This document shows positions 8,504 through 16,695 of a DNA stretch of 64,000 nucleotides, in pieces. The notes below the pieces were generated by a model that was given only the letters and a program-made list of their open reading frames with translations, made no database searches and was not told the origin of the DNA. The DNA is taken from positions 106,925-170,924 of the forward strand of contig NZ_BMSK01000019.1 of the NCBI RefSeq assembly GCF_014649115.1. The letters run 5' to 3'. Origin of the DNA: Streptomyces eurythermus. Lineage in GTDB: Bacteria > Actinomycetota > Actinomycetes > Streptomycetales > Streptomycetaceae. Within the stretch, counting starts at the first letter, position 1. The number at the start of each line of letters is the position of its first letter. Position numbers and translations under genes: made by a program.

Positions 8504-9003
8504 CAGAACCGCCTGGTCGCCGCGTCCACGCCGGCGTTGAACCCCCGCTCGAAGTTCTCGTCCACGCGCGCGAACCCCCGCTGCGGCTCCCTGCTGTCGC
8601 AGTTCTCCCGCACGGCCGCGAATCCCTGCCGGAAGCCCTCGTTGAACTGCTCCTTGGCGTTCTTCTGCTCCCCCTCCGCGGCCGTGCCGCACCCGACCAC
8701 GGGGCCGCCGATCTGCTGGGCGCTGACGGTGCCGCTCGCGTCGGTCACCGTCAGGGTGAAGCGACCGGTGGCGTCCGCCCTCACGCTGCCCTCGGACCCG
8801 TTGGCGGATTCCACGGCCACGGACTTGCCCGGCCTGAAGTCCCTGCCGCTGACCAGCAGGTTGTTGGGATTGTCGGTGCCTGTGACGCTACAGGTGGGCG
8901 ATGCCGCCGTCGCTGTGGGGGCGGAGAAGGTCACCGCCCCCAACGCGAGCGACGACACGGCCAGGGGCGCCAGAACCGCGAGGCGTACACGTCGACCGTT
9001 CAT
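8500..9003 (-). CDS. Small secreted protein of unknown function
   Basis: 167 residues starting at ATG 9003, which has a GGAGGAG ribosome site; longer frames upstream lack one. Residues 1-34 form a typical signal peptide (Arg-rich, hydrophobic core, Ala-x-Ala cut near 32-34). The mature protein has an immunoglobulin-like stretch ('LLVSGRDFRPGKSV') and then two related helical segments with FxxGFxxGF and FxxGFxxGV patterns. Four cysteines, including the final residue, could form two disulfides. I do not recognise the family. Confidence 0.75.
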   Translation of the reverse strand: MNGRRVRLAVLAPLAVSSLALGAVTFSAPTATAASPTCSVTGTDNPNNLLVSGRDFRPGKSVAVESANGSEGSVRADATGRFTLTVTDASGTVSAQQIGGPVVGCGTAAEGEQKNAKEQFNEGFRQGFAAVRENCDSREPQRGFARVDENFERGFNAGVDAATRRFC

Positions 9004-9088
9004 GGAAACTCCTCCATGGCTTGTCCCCCCTGCACACCTGAACCAGCGTCCCCCCGCCGCCATCAGGTGTCAAAAGGGGACAAAACCA

Positions 9089-10342
9089 TCAGGCTCCGGT
9101 GAACGATCCCAGGTAGGCGGCCGCCTTGTCGGGGTCGAAGAAGAAGTCCTCGAAGTCGGCCGGGTCGTTGAAACCATTGGCGAAACGGTCCGCCACGGGC
9201 TGGAGCGACCCGGCCGCGCCGATGAGGTTCAGCACGTGCTCCGGCGGCGGCGCCAGCATGGCGTTGGTCCACTTGGTGACGTGCTGCGCGGTGGCCCAGT
9301 AGCGGTCGAAGGTGGCCCGCATCCACTCCTCGTCGAAGGGCTGGTCGCCGCGCTCGAGGATCGAGGCCAGATACGCCGCCGCGCACTTGGACGCCGAGTT
9401 GGAACCCTGCCCGGTGATCGGGTCGTTCGCCACGACCACGTCGGCCACGCCCAGGACCAGACCGCCCGAGGGCAGCCGGCCGACGGGGTTGCGCACGGTC
9501 GGGGCGTAGCGCCCGGCCAGCGTGCCGCCCGCGTCGGTCAGTTCCACCTTGGTGGCCCGGGCGTACTCCCAGGGCGTGAACCTCTCCATGAGTTCCAGGG
9601 TCAGGGAGAGGTGCTCCGCCGGGTCCTTGACGCCTCGGAAGACGTCGAGCGGGCCGCCGGGTATGCCCTCCCAGAACAGGATGTCGGCGCGGCCGGAGAC
9701 GGTCAGCGTCGGCATGACGAACAGCTCGCCGACCCCGGGGACCAGGTTGCAGCGGACCGCGTCGAACTCCGGGTGCTCCGGGCGCGGGCCGAGCCCGTGC
9801 ACGTAGGCCACCGCCAGCGCCCGCTGCGGCTCGGCGTACGGGGAGCGCTCGGGGTCGCGGGCGAACATCGACACCAGCTCGCCCTTGCCGGCCGCGACCA
9901 GCACGAGGTCGTAGGTGCGGGAGAAGTAGTCCAGGTCGCCGACGGCCGCGCCGTGGATGACCAGCTGGCCGCCGCGCTGCGCGAAGGTCTCCATCCAGCC
10001 GGCCATCTTCACGCGCTGGTCGACCGACTGCGCGTACCCGTCCAGCTTGCCCACCCAGTCGACGGCCCGCTGGGTGGGGCCCGGGTCGTGCGAGCCGGGC
10101 GCGGCGACCGAGACGCCGAGTCCCTGGATCTTCGGGGCCTGGGACTCCCAGAAGTTCAACTGCAGGTCGCGCTCGTGCTGGAGTGCCGTGTGGAACATGC
10201 ACTGCGTCGACATGACCCGGCCGGAGCGGATCTCGTCCGCGGTCCGGTTCGACATCAGGGTGACCTCGTAGCCGTGCGACTGCAGGCCGAGGGCGAGCTG
10301 GAGGCCGGACTGGCCGGCTCCGACGACGAGTATCTTCCGCAT
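9089..10342 (-). CDS. Styrene/indole monooxygenase (StyA)-like FAD-dependent oxygenase
   Basis: 417 residues. The N-terminus has the Rossmann FAD motif GAGQSG (residues 8-13), and 'GQGSNSASK' late in the protein corresponds to the second flavin-binding region of group E monooxygenases. StyA enzymes epoxidise styrene-like alkenes or indole using FADH2 supplied by a separate reductase (StyB); no reductase gene is nearby. It begins only 23 bases after the cvnD stop and on the same strand, so it is probably the last gene of the conservon operon. Other conservons end in cytochrome P450 genes; a flavoprotein in that place is notable. A halogenase is a less likely alternative, since I see no WxWxIP motif. 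Confidence 0.82.
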   Translation of the reverse strand: MRKILVVGAGQSGLQLALGLQSHGYEVTLMSNRTADEIRSGRVMSTQCMFHTALQHERDLQLNFWESQAPKIQGLGVSVAAPGSHDPGPTQRAVDWVGKLDGYAQSVDQRVKMAGWMETFAQRGGQLVIHGAAVGDLDYFSRTYDLVLVAAGKGELVSMFARDPERSPYAEPQRALAVAYVHGLGPRPEHPEFDAVRCNLVPGVGELFVMPTLTVSGRADILFWEGIPGGPLDVFRGVKDPAEHLSLTLELMERFTPWEYARATKVELTDAGGTLAGRYAPTVRNPVGRLPSGGLVLGVADVVVANDPITGQGSNSASKCAAAYLASILERGDQPFDEEWMRATFDRYWATAQHVTKWTNAMLAPPPEHVLNLIGAAGSLQPVADRFANGFNDPADFEDFFFDPDKAAAYLGSFTGA

Positions 10343-10365
10343 GCGGGTGGGGACTCCTATCAGGA

Positions 10366-11022
10366 CTACTCGGGGGTTTCGTCCAGCGCGTGGCCGACGA
10401 GGGCCAGCAGGGTCTCGATGACCGAGAACCGCCGTCGCGCGTCCATGATCATGACAGGGATGTGCGCGGGTATGGTCAGCGCCTCCCGCACGTCCTCCGG
10501 CTCGAACCGTTCGCTGCCGTCGAAGTGGTTGACGGCGACGACGTAGGGCAGTCCGCAGCTCTCGAAGTAGTCCAGCGCGGGGAAGCAGTCCTTCAGACGC
10601 CGGGTGTCGGCCATGACGACGGCGCCGATCGCGCCGCGCACCAGGTCGTCCCACATGAACCAGAACCGCTGCTGACCCGGCGTGCCGAACAGGTAGAGCA
10701 CCAGGTCGTCGTCGAGCGTGATGCGGCCGAAGTCCATGGCCACGGTGGTGGTGAGCTTGCCCGGGGTGGCGGACAGGTCGTCGGTGTCCTCGCTGGCCTC
10801 GGTCATCAGCGCCTCGGTCTGCAGGGGCGTGATCTCCGAGACGGAGGTGACCAGGGTGGTCTTGCCGACGCCGAAGCCGCCCGCCACCACGATCTTCGTC
10901 GCGATGGGGGCCCGCGTCCGGTCGGTCTGCCAGGACTTCAGGTCCTCGTCCGGCTCGCCGTGGGAGGCGAGAAGGGGAGCGCCCCCGAAGGCGGCGGTGG
11001 CGTCAGAGACGGCGGAGTCCAC
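10366..11022 (-). CDS. cvnD: Conservon GTPase-like protein CvnD
   Basis: 218 residues, GTG start inside the end of cvnC (about 20-base overlap). The Walker A/G1 motif GGFGVGKTT covers residues 48-56, a Walker B/G3-like 'LFGTPGQQRF' is near 110-119, and 'VNHFDG' near 163-168 acts as the G4 base-recognition element. CvnD proteins are Ras/MglA-like switches that work with the CvnA sensor and CvnB roadblock protein at the membrane. The order cvnA-B-C-D and tight coupling identify the conservon. I cannot say which of the numbered conservons this is. Confidence 0.93.
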   Translation of the reverse strand: MDSAVSDATAAFGGAPLLASHGEPDEDLKSWQTDRTRAPIATKIVVAGGFGVGKTTLVTSVSEITPLQTEALMTEASEDTDDLSATPGKLTTTVAMDFGRITLDDDLVLYLFGTPGQQRFWFMWDDLVRGAIGAVVMADTRRLKDCFPALDYFESCGLPYVVAVNHFDGSERFEPEDVREALTIPAHIPVMIMDARRRFSVIETLLALVGHALDETPE

Positions 11023-11428
11023 TCAGCACCCTTTCCAGCAGCGCGCGGTCCGGCCGGCCGGTGCCGTGACCGGTTCCGGTGCCGTACACACGGATCTTTC
11101 CCTGGTCCGCGAGGTCGCTCAGGAGGACGCGGACCACACCGAGCGGCATCTTCAGCAGCGCGGCGATCTCGGCCACCGTGCGCATACGGCGGCACAACTC
11201 GACGATGGCCAGCATCTCCGGCATGCCCCGGCCTGCCTGCGAGCCGTTCGTCAGTTCCTTGCGCTCCTCGGGGGCCTCCAGCGCGGCCACGAACGTCTCC
11301 ACGAGGAGGACGTGACCGAAGCGGGTACGGCCGCCGGTGAGCGAGTAGGGGCGGACGCGGGCGGGTTTGCGGTCGCCGCCGCGTACCGGGAGGCGCTGCT
11401 TGCCGGGCTTGTTCGCGGGGCCGCTCAC
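11003..11428 (-). CDS. cvnC: Conservon DUF742 protein CvnC
   Basis: 141 residues, starting at a GTG that overlaps the cvnB stop (GTGA). Conserved DUF742 features are the 'RPYSLTGGRT' opening, 'EMLAIVELCR' and a winged-helix-like 'VAEIAALLKMPLGVVRVLLSDL' region split over two helices. CvnC is thought to join the CvnA/B/D membrane complex and resembles a DNA-binding fold, but its activity is not established. Earlier frame-compatible starts lie inside cvnB and were rejected. Confidence 0.92.
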   Translation of the reverse strand: MSGPANKPGKQRLPVRGGDRKPARVRPYSLTGGRTRFGHVLLVETFVAALEAPEERKELTNGSQAGRGMPEMLAIVELCRRMRTVAEIAALLKMPLGVVRVLLSDLADQGKIRVYGTGTGHGTGRPDRALLERVLSGLRRL

Positions 11429-11922
11429 CGGGTGCTCCCCGTCGACTCGGCCTCCATGGATTTGCGCAGCTCGCTGCGGAGTTCGGGCGTCAGGACGTGC
11501 CCGGCGCGGCCCACGAACAGCGCCATGTGGTACGCCACCACGCTCATGTCGCACTCGGCGGAGCCGTGCACGCCGAGCAGCGAGCCGTCGCTGATCGACA
11601 TCACGAACAGGCTGCCCTCGTCCATCGCGATCATGGTGTGCTTGACCCCGCCGTACTCCAGCAGCCGGGCGGCGCCCACGGTGAGGCTGCCGATGCCGGA
11701 GACGATGGTGGCGAGATCGGCGGAGGAGCCGCGCGGGCCCTTCGCCGGGCGGGCCGCACGGGACTGCTCCGTGTGGGCCGGGTCGGACGACAGCAGCAGC
11801 AGTCCGTCCGAGGAGACCACGGCGACGGACTGGATGCCGGGTACTTCCTCGACCAGGTTGGTCAGCAGCCAGTGCAGGTTGCGGGCTTCACTGCTCAGTC
11901 CGTAGGTAGTGGGCGCGGTCAA
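11425..11922 (-). CDS. cvnB: Conservon roadblock/LC7 protein CvnB
   Basis: 165 residues from a TTG start at 11922. The TTG overlaps the cvnA stop (TTGA) and follows a GAGGAGG ribosome site; the next residues TAPTTYGLSSEARNLHWLL match the family opening, so TTG is preferred over later codons. The roadblock fold is seen in 'GIQSVAVVSSDGLLLLSSD' and 'VKHTMIAMDEGSLFVMSIS' type strands. Roadblock proteins act as GTPase-activating or scaffold partners of MglA/CvnD GTPases. Confidence 0.93.
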   Translation of the reverse strand: MTAPTTYGLSSEARNLHWLLTNLVEEVPGIQSVAVVSSDGLLLLSSDPAHTEQSRAARPAKGPRGSSADLATIVSGIGSLTVGAARLLEYGGVKHTMIAMDEGSLFVMSISDGSLLGVHGSAECDMSVVAYHMALFVGRAGHVLTPELRSELRKSMEAESTGSTR

Positions 11923-14750
11923 CTGCTTGCCTCCTCGGCTGTGCCCCCCGTGGCTTCTTCGGCGTGTGCGTAGCCGGCCGGCCGTCGGTGGCCGGCCGTC
12001 TTCTCGGCGATCTCCGTCTCTACGTCGCGGTAGCCGGCCTCGGCGCCGCTGCGGAAGCCGCCGAGCCTGCGGCGCAGGGCTTCGGCGTCGATGCGGGTGT
12101 TGCGTTGGCGGGGCGGGGCGGCGGGGGCGGTGATCTTGGGTGTGCGCTTGGGGAGACCCTTGCTGGTGAGCTGCTCCGGCGCGTCCGCCTCTGGCGCCTC
12201 GGCCGGTGCGTTCGCCTCGGCTTCGCCGTCGGCGTCCGGGTTCCCACCCGCAGCACCCGTGCGGGTTTCGTCGTCGCGTGCGGGTGGCCCCTGCGGGGCG
12301 TGCTCGCCGTCGGCGGCCGCCGGGGCCGTGGGCCGGGTCCGCGGGTGCTCGGAGTGTGCCGTGGGCTGCTCCGGCGCCCCCGGTTCCTCCGCCGGTTCCT
12401 CCTGCGGTGTCGGCAGGAGGAGTTCCATCGTCGTCTCGGCGGGGGTCTCCGTCGGCTTGGGGCGGGTCTCCGTGGGGTCGGTGGGCGGGGTGGCCTGCTC
12501 GTGGGTGTCCCGTACGGCCTGTTCGGCCAGGGCCACCAGCGGGTCCTTGGTGCGGGCCCGCAGGACGTTGGAGTTGGCCTCCGCGTCGGCGCCCGGCAGG
12601 GTGTACGTACCCGTGGTGCTGCCGGACTCGGTCTTCGGCGGCAGGGCGGCCGGCGGGGCCTCGGCGAGGATCTGCGCCGGCAGGACCACGACCGCCGCGG
12701 TGCCGCCCTGCTTCTGGTCGCGCAGCTGGACCCGGACACCGTGGCGGTGGGCGAGGCGCGCGACCACGTAGAGGCCGAGGCCGAGGCCGTCGGCGTCGTT
12801 CTGGTCGTAGAGGGACTGCGGGTCGAAGTCGGCGAGGCGGGCGTTGAGGCGGGTCAGGCGCTCCTCGGCCACGCCGATGCCCTCGTCCTGGACGGAGAGC
12901 ATGACCTCGCCCGACTCCAGGAGCCAGCCGGAGACCTCCACCGGCAGCTCCGGCGGGGAGAACGACGTGGCGTTCTCCATCAGCTCGGCCAGCAGGTGGG
13001 AGAGGTCGTCGGCGGCGAACCCGGCCACGTGCGCGTGCGGCGGCAGGGAGGCGATGCGGACGCGTTCGTAGCGCTCGATCTCGCTGACCGCCGCCCGGAC
13101 CACGTCGACCAGCGGCACCGGGCCGGGGTGCTGCTGGACGTGCTCGGTGCCGGCGAGGACCAGCAGGTTCTCGCTGTGCCGGCGCATGACCGTGGCGAAG
13201 TGGTCCAGCTTGAAGAGGGTCGCGAGCCGGTCGGGGTCCTGCTCGCGGTCCTCCAGGCCCTCGATGACCGCCAGCTGCCGTTCGACCAGGCCCAGGGTGC
13301 GCAGCGCCAGGTTGACGAACGTGGAGCCGATGCTGGTGCGCAGCCGCTCCAGCTGGGCGGCGGAGTCGGCGAGTTCGGCGCGCAGTTCCTCGCGGGCGTC
13401 GGCCATCTTCTGGCGCTGGCCCACCAGATGCTTGCGGTCGGTCTCCAGGGTGCCCACCCGCTCGTGCAGGGCGACGGCGTGCGCGTGCAGGGCGTTGACC
13501 GAGCGGACGACCTGGGCGAACTCGTCGTTGCGGCCGGTGAAGGCGATCGGCTCCTGGGCCGCCGGGTCCTCGGCCCCGGCCAGGCGGGCCGAGCCTCGGC
13601 GCAGCACCGACAGCGGGCGGGTCAGGCTGCGCGCCATGGCGGTGGCGACGCCGACCGCGACCAGCAGCAGGACGCCGAGGACGGCGACGCGGATCTCCAG
13701 GGCGGTGACGTCGTCGTCCCGGAGTTTCTCCAGGTCCTTGGTGCGGTGGTCGTAGAGCGCGGACTCGGCGCCGCGCATCAGGTCCACGCGGGCGGACAGG
13801 GCCGCGTCCAGCTTCTTGGCGGACGTGGTCAGCTCGCTGTCGGCCAGCGTCGGCTGGTCGGTGAGCGCGGTGAGGAACTTCTCGGCCGAGTTGACCTCGG
13901 GGCCGGTGACCGTGGAGTCGTAGGAGTCGACGGCCGCCTCGGGGGCGGTGGCGCGGAAGTCGGCGAGGGCCGCGTCGGCGCGCAGCCGGGCCTGCTGGGC
14001 GGCGGTGGTGAGCGCGTCGCGCTGCCGGCGGTCGGTGTCGTCGCCGCCGGCGGAGGTGGTGGGCAGACCGGTGACGGGGTCGATGACCGTCCGGGTGGAG
14101 GACGGGACGTTCAGCGCGGCCAGCAGCAGGCCGCGGGCGGCGGCGGACTGCTGGACGGCGGAGTCCAGTTCGGCGAGGGCGTGGGCGCCGGAGCCGGCCC
14201 GCGGGGGCAGCTGCTCGGCCAGTTGCTCGGCGAGCCGGTGCAGTTCGGTGATGGCCGCCGAGTACGCCTGGTGGGTCCGCAGGGCGTCGGTCTTGCCGGT
14301 GAGGGCGGCCCGGCGGAGCTTGTCGATGCCGTCGAGGGCGGTGCGCACGCGGGCCGGGGTGTCGGGGTCCGCGCGCAGCTCCGCGGCCTGCCGGTCCACC
14401 CGGGCGCTGCGGTCCTCGGAGGGTGCCTTGGAGCGGGGGCGGCCGGCCGCGACGTAAGGGGTGACCTCGTCGCGTTCGTCGGCCAGGGAGTGGGCGAGGG
14501 TCAGCGCGTCCTGGGTGCGGGCGGCGAGCGTCACCAGTTCCTGGGAGTCGCCGACGTCCTGGGAGGCGGTGAGCAGCGCGGGCACGCCGGCCCCGGCCAC
14601 GGCGGCGGCCACCACCGCGACGGCGACGATCAGCCGGGTGCGCACATGAGTGGGGCGGCCGGTGCCCACGGAGGTCTGCGGGACGGTCCCCGCGGGGGCC
14701 GGCTGACTGCCTGTGCGCCGAGGCCGCTTCTTCTGCACCGGTGCTCGCAT
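11919..14750 (-). CDS. cvnA: Conservon sensor kinase CvnA (nitrate/nitrite-sensor type)
   Basis: 943 residues. A first membrane helix lies at about 39-60, then a long all-helical extracytoplasmic sensor (about 61-350) of the NIT type, a second helix near 352-372, a HAMP segment, a dimerisation region around 'LDHFATVMRRHSENLLVLAG', and a HATPase domain with 'LMENATSFSPP' (N box) and 'GLGLGLYVVARLA' (G2 box). The last 230 residues are Pro/Glu/Ala/Thr rich and disordered. The conserved phosphoacceptor His/Asp pattern of ordinary kinases is weak, as in other CvnA proteins. It heads the operon; all four stop/start junctions overlap. Confidence 0.93.
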   Translation of the reverse strand: MRAPVQKKRPRRTGSQPAPAGTVPQTSVGTGRPTHVRTRLIVAVAVVAAAVAGAGVPALLTASQDVGDSQELVTLAARTQDALTLAHSLADERDEVTPYVAAGRPRSKAPSEDRSARVDRQAAELRADPDTPARVRTALDGIDKLRRAALTGKTDALRTHQAYSAAITELHRLAEQLAEQLPPRAGSGAHALAELDSAVQQSAAARGLLLAALNVPSSTRTVIDPVTGLPTTSAGGDDTDRRQRDALTTAAQQARLRADAALADFRATAPEAAVDSYDSTVTGPEVNSAEKFLTALTDQPTLADSELTTSAKKLDAALSARVDLMRGAESALYDHRTKDLEKLRDDDVTALEIRVAVLGVLLLVAVGVATAMARSLTRPLSVLRRGSARLAGAEDPAAQEPIAFTGRNDEFAQVVRSVNALHAHAVALHERVGTLETDRKHLVGQRQKMADAREELRAELADSAAQLERLRTSIGSTFVNLALRTLGLVERQLAVIEGLEDREQDPDRLATLFKLDHFATVMRRHSENLLVLAGTEHVQQHPGPVPLVDVVRAAVSEIERYERVRIASLPPHAHVAGFAADDLSHLLAELMENATSFSPPELPVEVSGWLLESGEVMLSVQDEGIGVAEERLTRLNARLADFDPQSLYDQNDADGLGLGLYVVARLAHRHGVRVQLRDQKQGGTAAVVVLPAQILAEAPPAALPPKTESGSTTGTYTLPGADAEANSNVLRARTKDPLVALAEQAVRDTHEQATPPTDPTETRPKPTETPAETTMELLLPTPQEEPAEEPGAPEQPTAHSEHPRTRPTAPAAADGEHAPQGPPARDDETRTGAAGGNPDADGEAEANAPAEAPEADAPEQLTSKGLPKRTPKITAPAAPPRQRNTRIDAEALRRRLGGFRSGAEAGYRDVETEIAEKTAGHRRPAGYAHAEEATGGTAEEASS

Positions 14751-15122
14751 TCTCGAACTCGTCTACCCAGGGGCCCGGGTGGTGCCCCGTCACTTCGGGG
14801 CCAAGTGGTGCGTACACCCGGTTCGTACGGTTCCCGACCCTCCCAGCGCCGGTGGGCAGTGGTCGCGCATCACCTGACCCGCCACCCGAAGGAGTGAACA
14901 TCGGAGGGGAGTTGGCGGGCAAGTTCCTCCGGCGTGTGCCCGGCTCGGACGCGGCGGGCCGGTTGGACGCGCGCGGCAGGCTTTGGCAATATTCGCCACC
15001 ACGTCTTCCCGGAGCGCCTCATTCCAGCCCAAACCAGGCGCCTGACCTGCGAGGTCGCGGGAATTGCCGGGGGCTTGCCGGTCCGGGGCGCACCGTGTGA
15101 AGGGGTCGTGCAGACTGACCGG
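14751..15122. other. Intergenic region between cvnA and the phosphatase-like gene
   Basis: 372 bases separate two divergent genes. It must contain the conservon promoter on the minus strand and the promoter of the phosphatase-like gene on the plus strand. The only strong element I can offer is CAGACT ending 6 bases before the GTG at 15123, a possible -10 for a leaderless transcript. No small gene, repeat or RNA is convincing here. Confidence 0.4.
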
Positions 15123-15911
15123 GTGCGTACTGATCTCGTCTCGGAACCCGGCGACGCGACCCGCCCCAACGAGGACTTCGCCGGTGTCGGACTACCCGCC
15201 TGCGGACAGGGAGGTTGCGTGATCGCCCTGGACGGGGTGACGCCGCCGAGGGGCGGGACGGGCTGTCTGCACTCCGTGCCCTGGTTCACCGCGCGGCTGG
15301 GCGGCGCGCTGACCGAACTGACCGTTTCCGGCCGAGATCTGACGCTGCCGGAGATTCTCGCGCGGGCGATCCGGCGCACCGCCGAGGCACACGCGGACAC
15401 CTGTGACCTTTCTCACCCACGGACGCCCCAGGCAACCGTCGCCCTGGCCCGCTGGTCCGCCGCCGAGGTCGAGTACCTGGTGCTGTCGGACGCGGCGCTG
15501 CTGCTGCGGGGGCCCGACGGGACGGTGACCCCGGTGCTGGACGACCGGCTCGCCCGGCTCCCCCGCTCCGCGCTGGTCTCGGACGCCCTGGTCGACGCCC
15601 GCCTGCGCAACAAGGAGGGCGGGTTCTTCACGGCCGCCGCCGACCCGGCCGTGGCGGCCCGCGCGGTCACCGGTGCGCTGCCCCGGCGCGAGGTGCGGGA
15701 GCTGGCCGCGCTGACGGACGGCGCGGCCCGGTGGACGGAGACGTTCCGCGAGGGGGACTGGACGGCCCTGTTCGACGTGGTCGCCAAGGAGGGCGCCCGG
15801 TCGCTGGTCGAGCGGGTGCGGGAGCTGGAGTCGGCGGACCGGGAGCGGCGGGCCTTCCTCGGGCGGGGCAAGACGCACGACGACGCGACGGTGGTGTACG
15901 CGCGGTTGTGA
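15123..15911 (+). CDS. PP2C-like protein phosphatase domain protein
   Basis: 262 residues. The opening 'EPGDATRPNEDF' matches the start of PP2C-fold phosphatases, where the following Asp/Glu residues bind metal; 'IALDGVTP' matches the DGxx strand and 'KTHDDATVVYARL' the C-terminal DD motif. The canonical DGMGG is altered (DGVTPPRGG), so activity may be unusual. It is predicted soluble. No good ribosome site precedes either GTG 15123 or the in-frame GTG 15108; CAGACT 6 bases before 15123 supports a leaderless start. The substrate is unknown. Confidence 0.72.
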   Translation: MRTDLVSEPGDATRPNEDFAGVGLPACGQGGCVIALDGVTPPRGGTGCLHSVPWFTARLGGALTELTVSGRDLTLPEILARAIRRTAEAHADTCDLSHPRTPQATVALARWSAAEVEYLVLSDAALLLRGPDGTVTPVLDDRLARLPRSALVSDALVDARLRNKEGGFFTAAADPAVAARAVTGALPRREVRELAALTDGAARWTETFREGDWTALFDVVAKEGARSLVERVRELESADRERRAFLGRGKTHDDATVVYARL

Positions 15912-15962
15912 GCCGCGGGGTACGCGCGGTGGTGAGCCGCGGCGCACGCGCGGCTGTGAGCG

Positions 15963-16454
15963 CTATTTCGCCATGACGTCGTTCAGCTCGTGCAGCAGCC
16001 GGGCCAGCTCGGCGACCTCGCGGCGGTCCCAGTGGGCCAGCTCGCGGACGTAGCGGGCGCGGCGGGCCTCGCGGACGGTGCCGACGCGGCGCCTGCCCTC
16101 CTCGGTGAGGGTGACCAGCCAGGCGCGGCCGTCGGCCGGGTCGGGTTCGCGGGCGATCAGGCCCAGTTCCTCGAGGGCGCGCAGCTGCCGGGACATGGTG
16201 GCCTTGCCGACGCCGATGTAGGCGGCGAGTTCGGTGGCCCGCCGGCCGCCCTGTTCGTCCAGCCGGATGAGCAGGCCGTAGGCGGAGGACTCCAGGTCGG
16301 GGTGGACCTCCCGGGCCATCTCGGCCTGGTTGGCCCGGGCGCGCCGCAGCAGCACGGTCAACTCGCGTTCCAGCGACAGGAATTCCTGGTCTGCACCACT
16401 GGGCGTCACCTGGCAGGCGGCGCCCGGTCCACCGCTGTTTCTGTCCTCGTGCAC
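15963..16454 (-). CDS. MarR family transcriptional regulator
   Basis: 163 residues from GTG 16454, chosen because AGGGGTG lies 6 bases upstream; a GTG at 16499 would add 15 residues without a ribosome site. The winged helix-turn-helix spans about residues 60-130: 'RATELAAYIGVGKATMSRQLRALEELGLI' helices and the wing 'REPDPADGRAWLVTLTEEG'. The DxRxxxxxLT wing motif is diagnostic of MarR. It is divergent from a lysozyme gene about 240 bases away. A DasR-like site lies inside its coding region (16385-16400). Confidence 0.9.
   Translation of the reverse strand: MHEDRNSGGPGAACQVTPSGADQEFLSLERELTVLLRRARANQAEMAREVHPDLESSAYGLLIRLDEQGGRRATELAAYIGVGKATMSRQLRALEELGLIAREPDPADGRAWLVTLTEEGRRRVGTVREARRARYVRELAHWDRREVAELARLLHELNDVMAK
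16385..16400. promoter_or_regulatory. dre-like sequence inside the MarR gene
   Basis: CCTGGTCTGCACCACT matches 13 of 16 positions of the remembered DasR consensus ACTGGTCTAGACCACT. It lies about 55-70 bases inside the MarR coding region and about 300 bases upstream of the lysozyme gene. Intragenic DasR sites are known, but this could be chance. Confidence 0.35.
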
Positions 16455-16695
16455 GTCAGCACCCCTGATCGGTTTCGCAGTCCTGAAAGTTTCTGTCACA
16501 CGTCGTCATTGCCGCAGCTCCGTCAGTATTTCGCAGGCATAGACCAACGGCGTCGTCCGGACCCCCTTCCACGCCGTCATCTACGTGCGTAGCTTCTTTA
16601 CCACGCCCTTAATGGCATGCCCACGCCCAGAGGGCCGGCGGTCACCCCCCACGATCCCCACATCGCTCCCCCACTCCCCATCCCGGAGGCACGCC

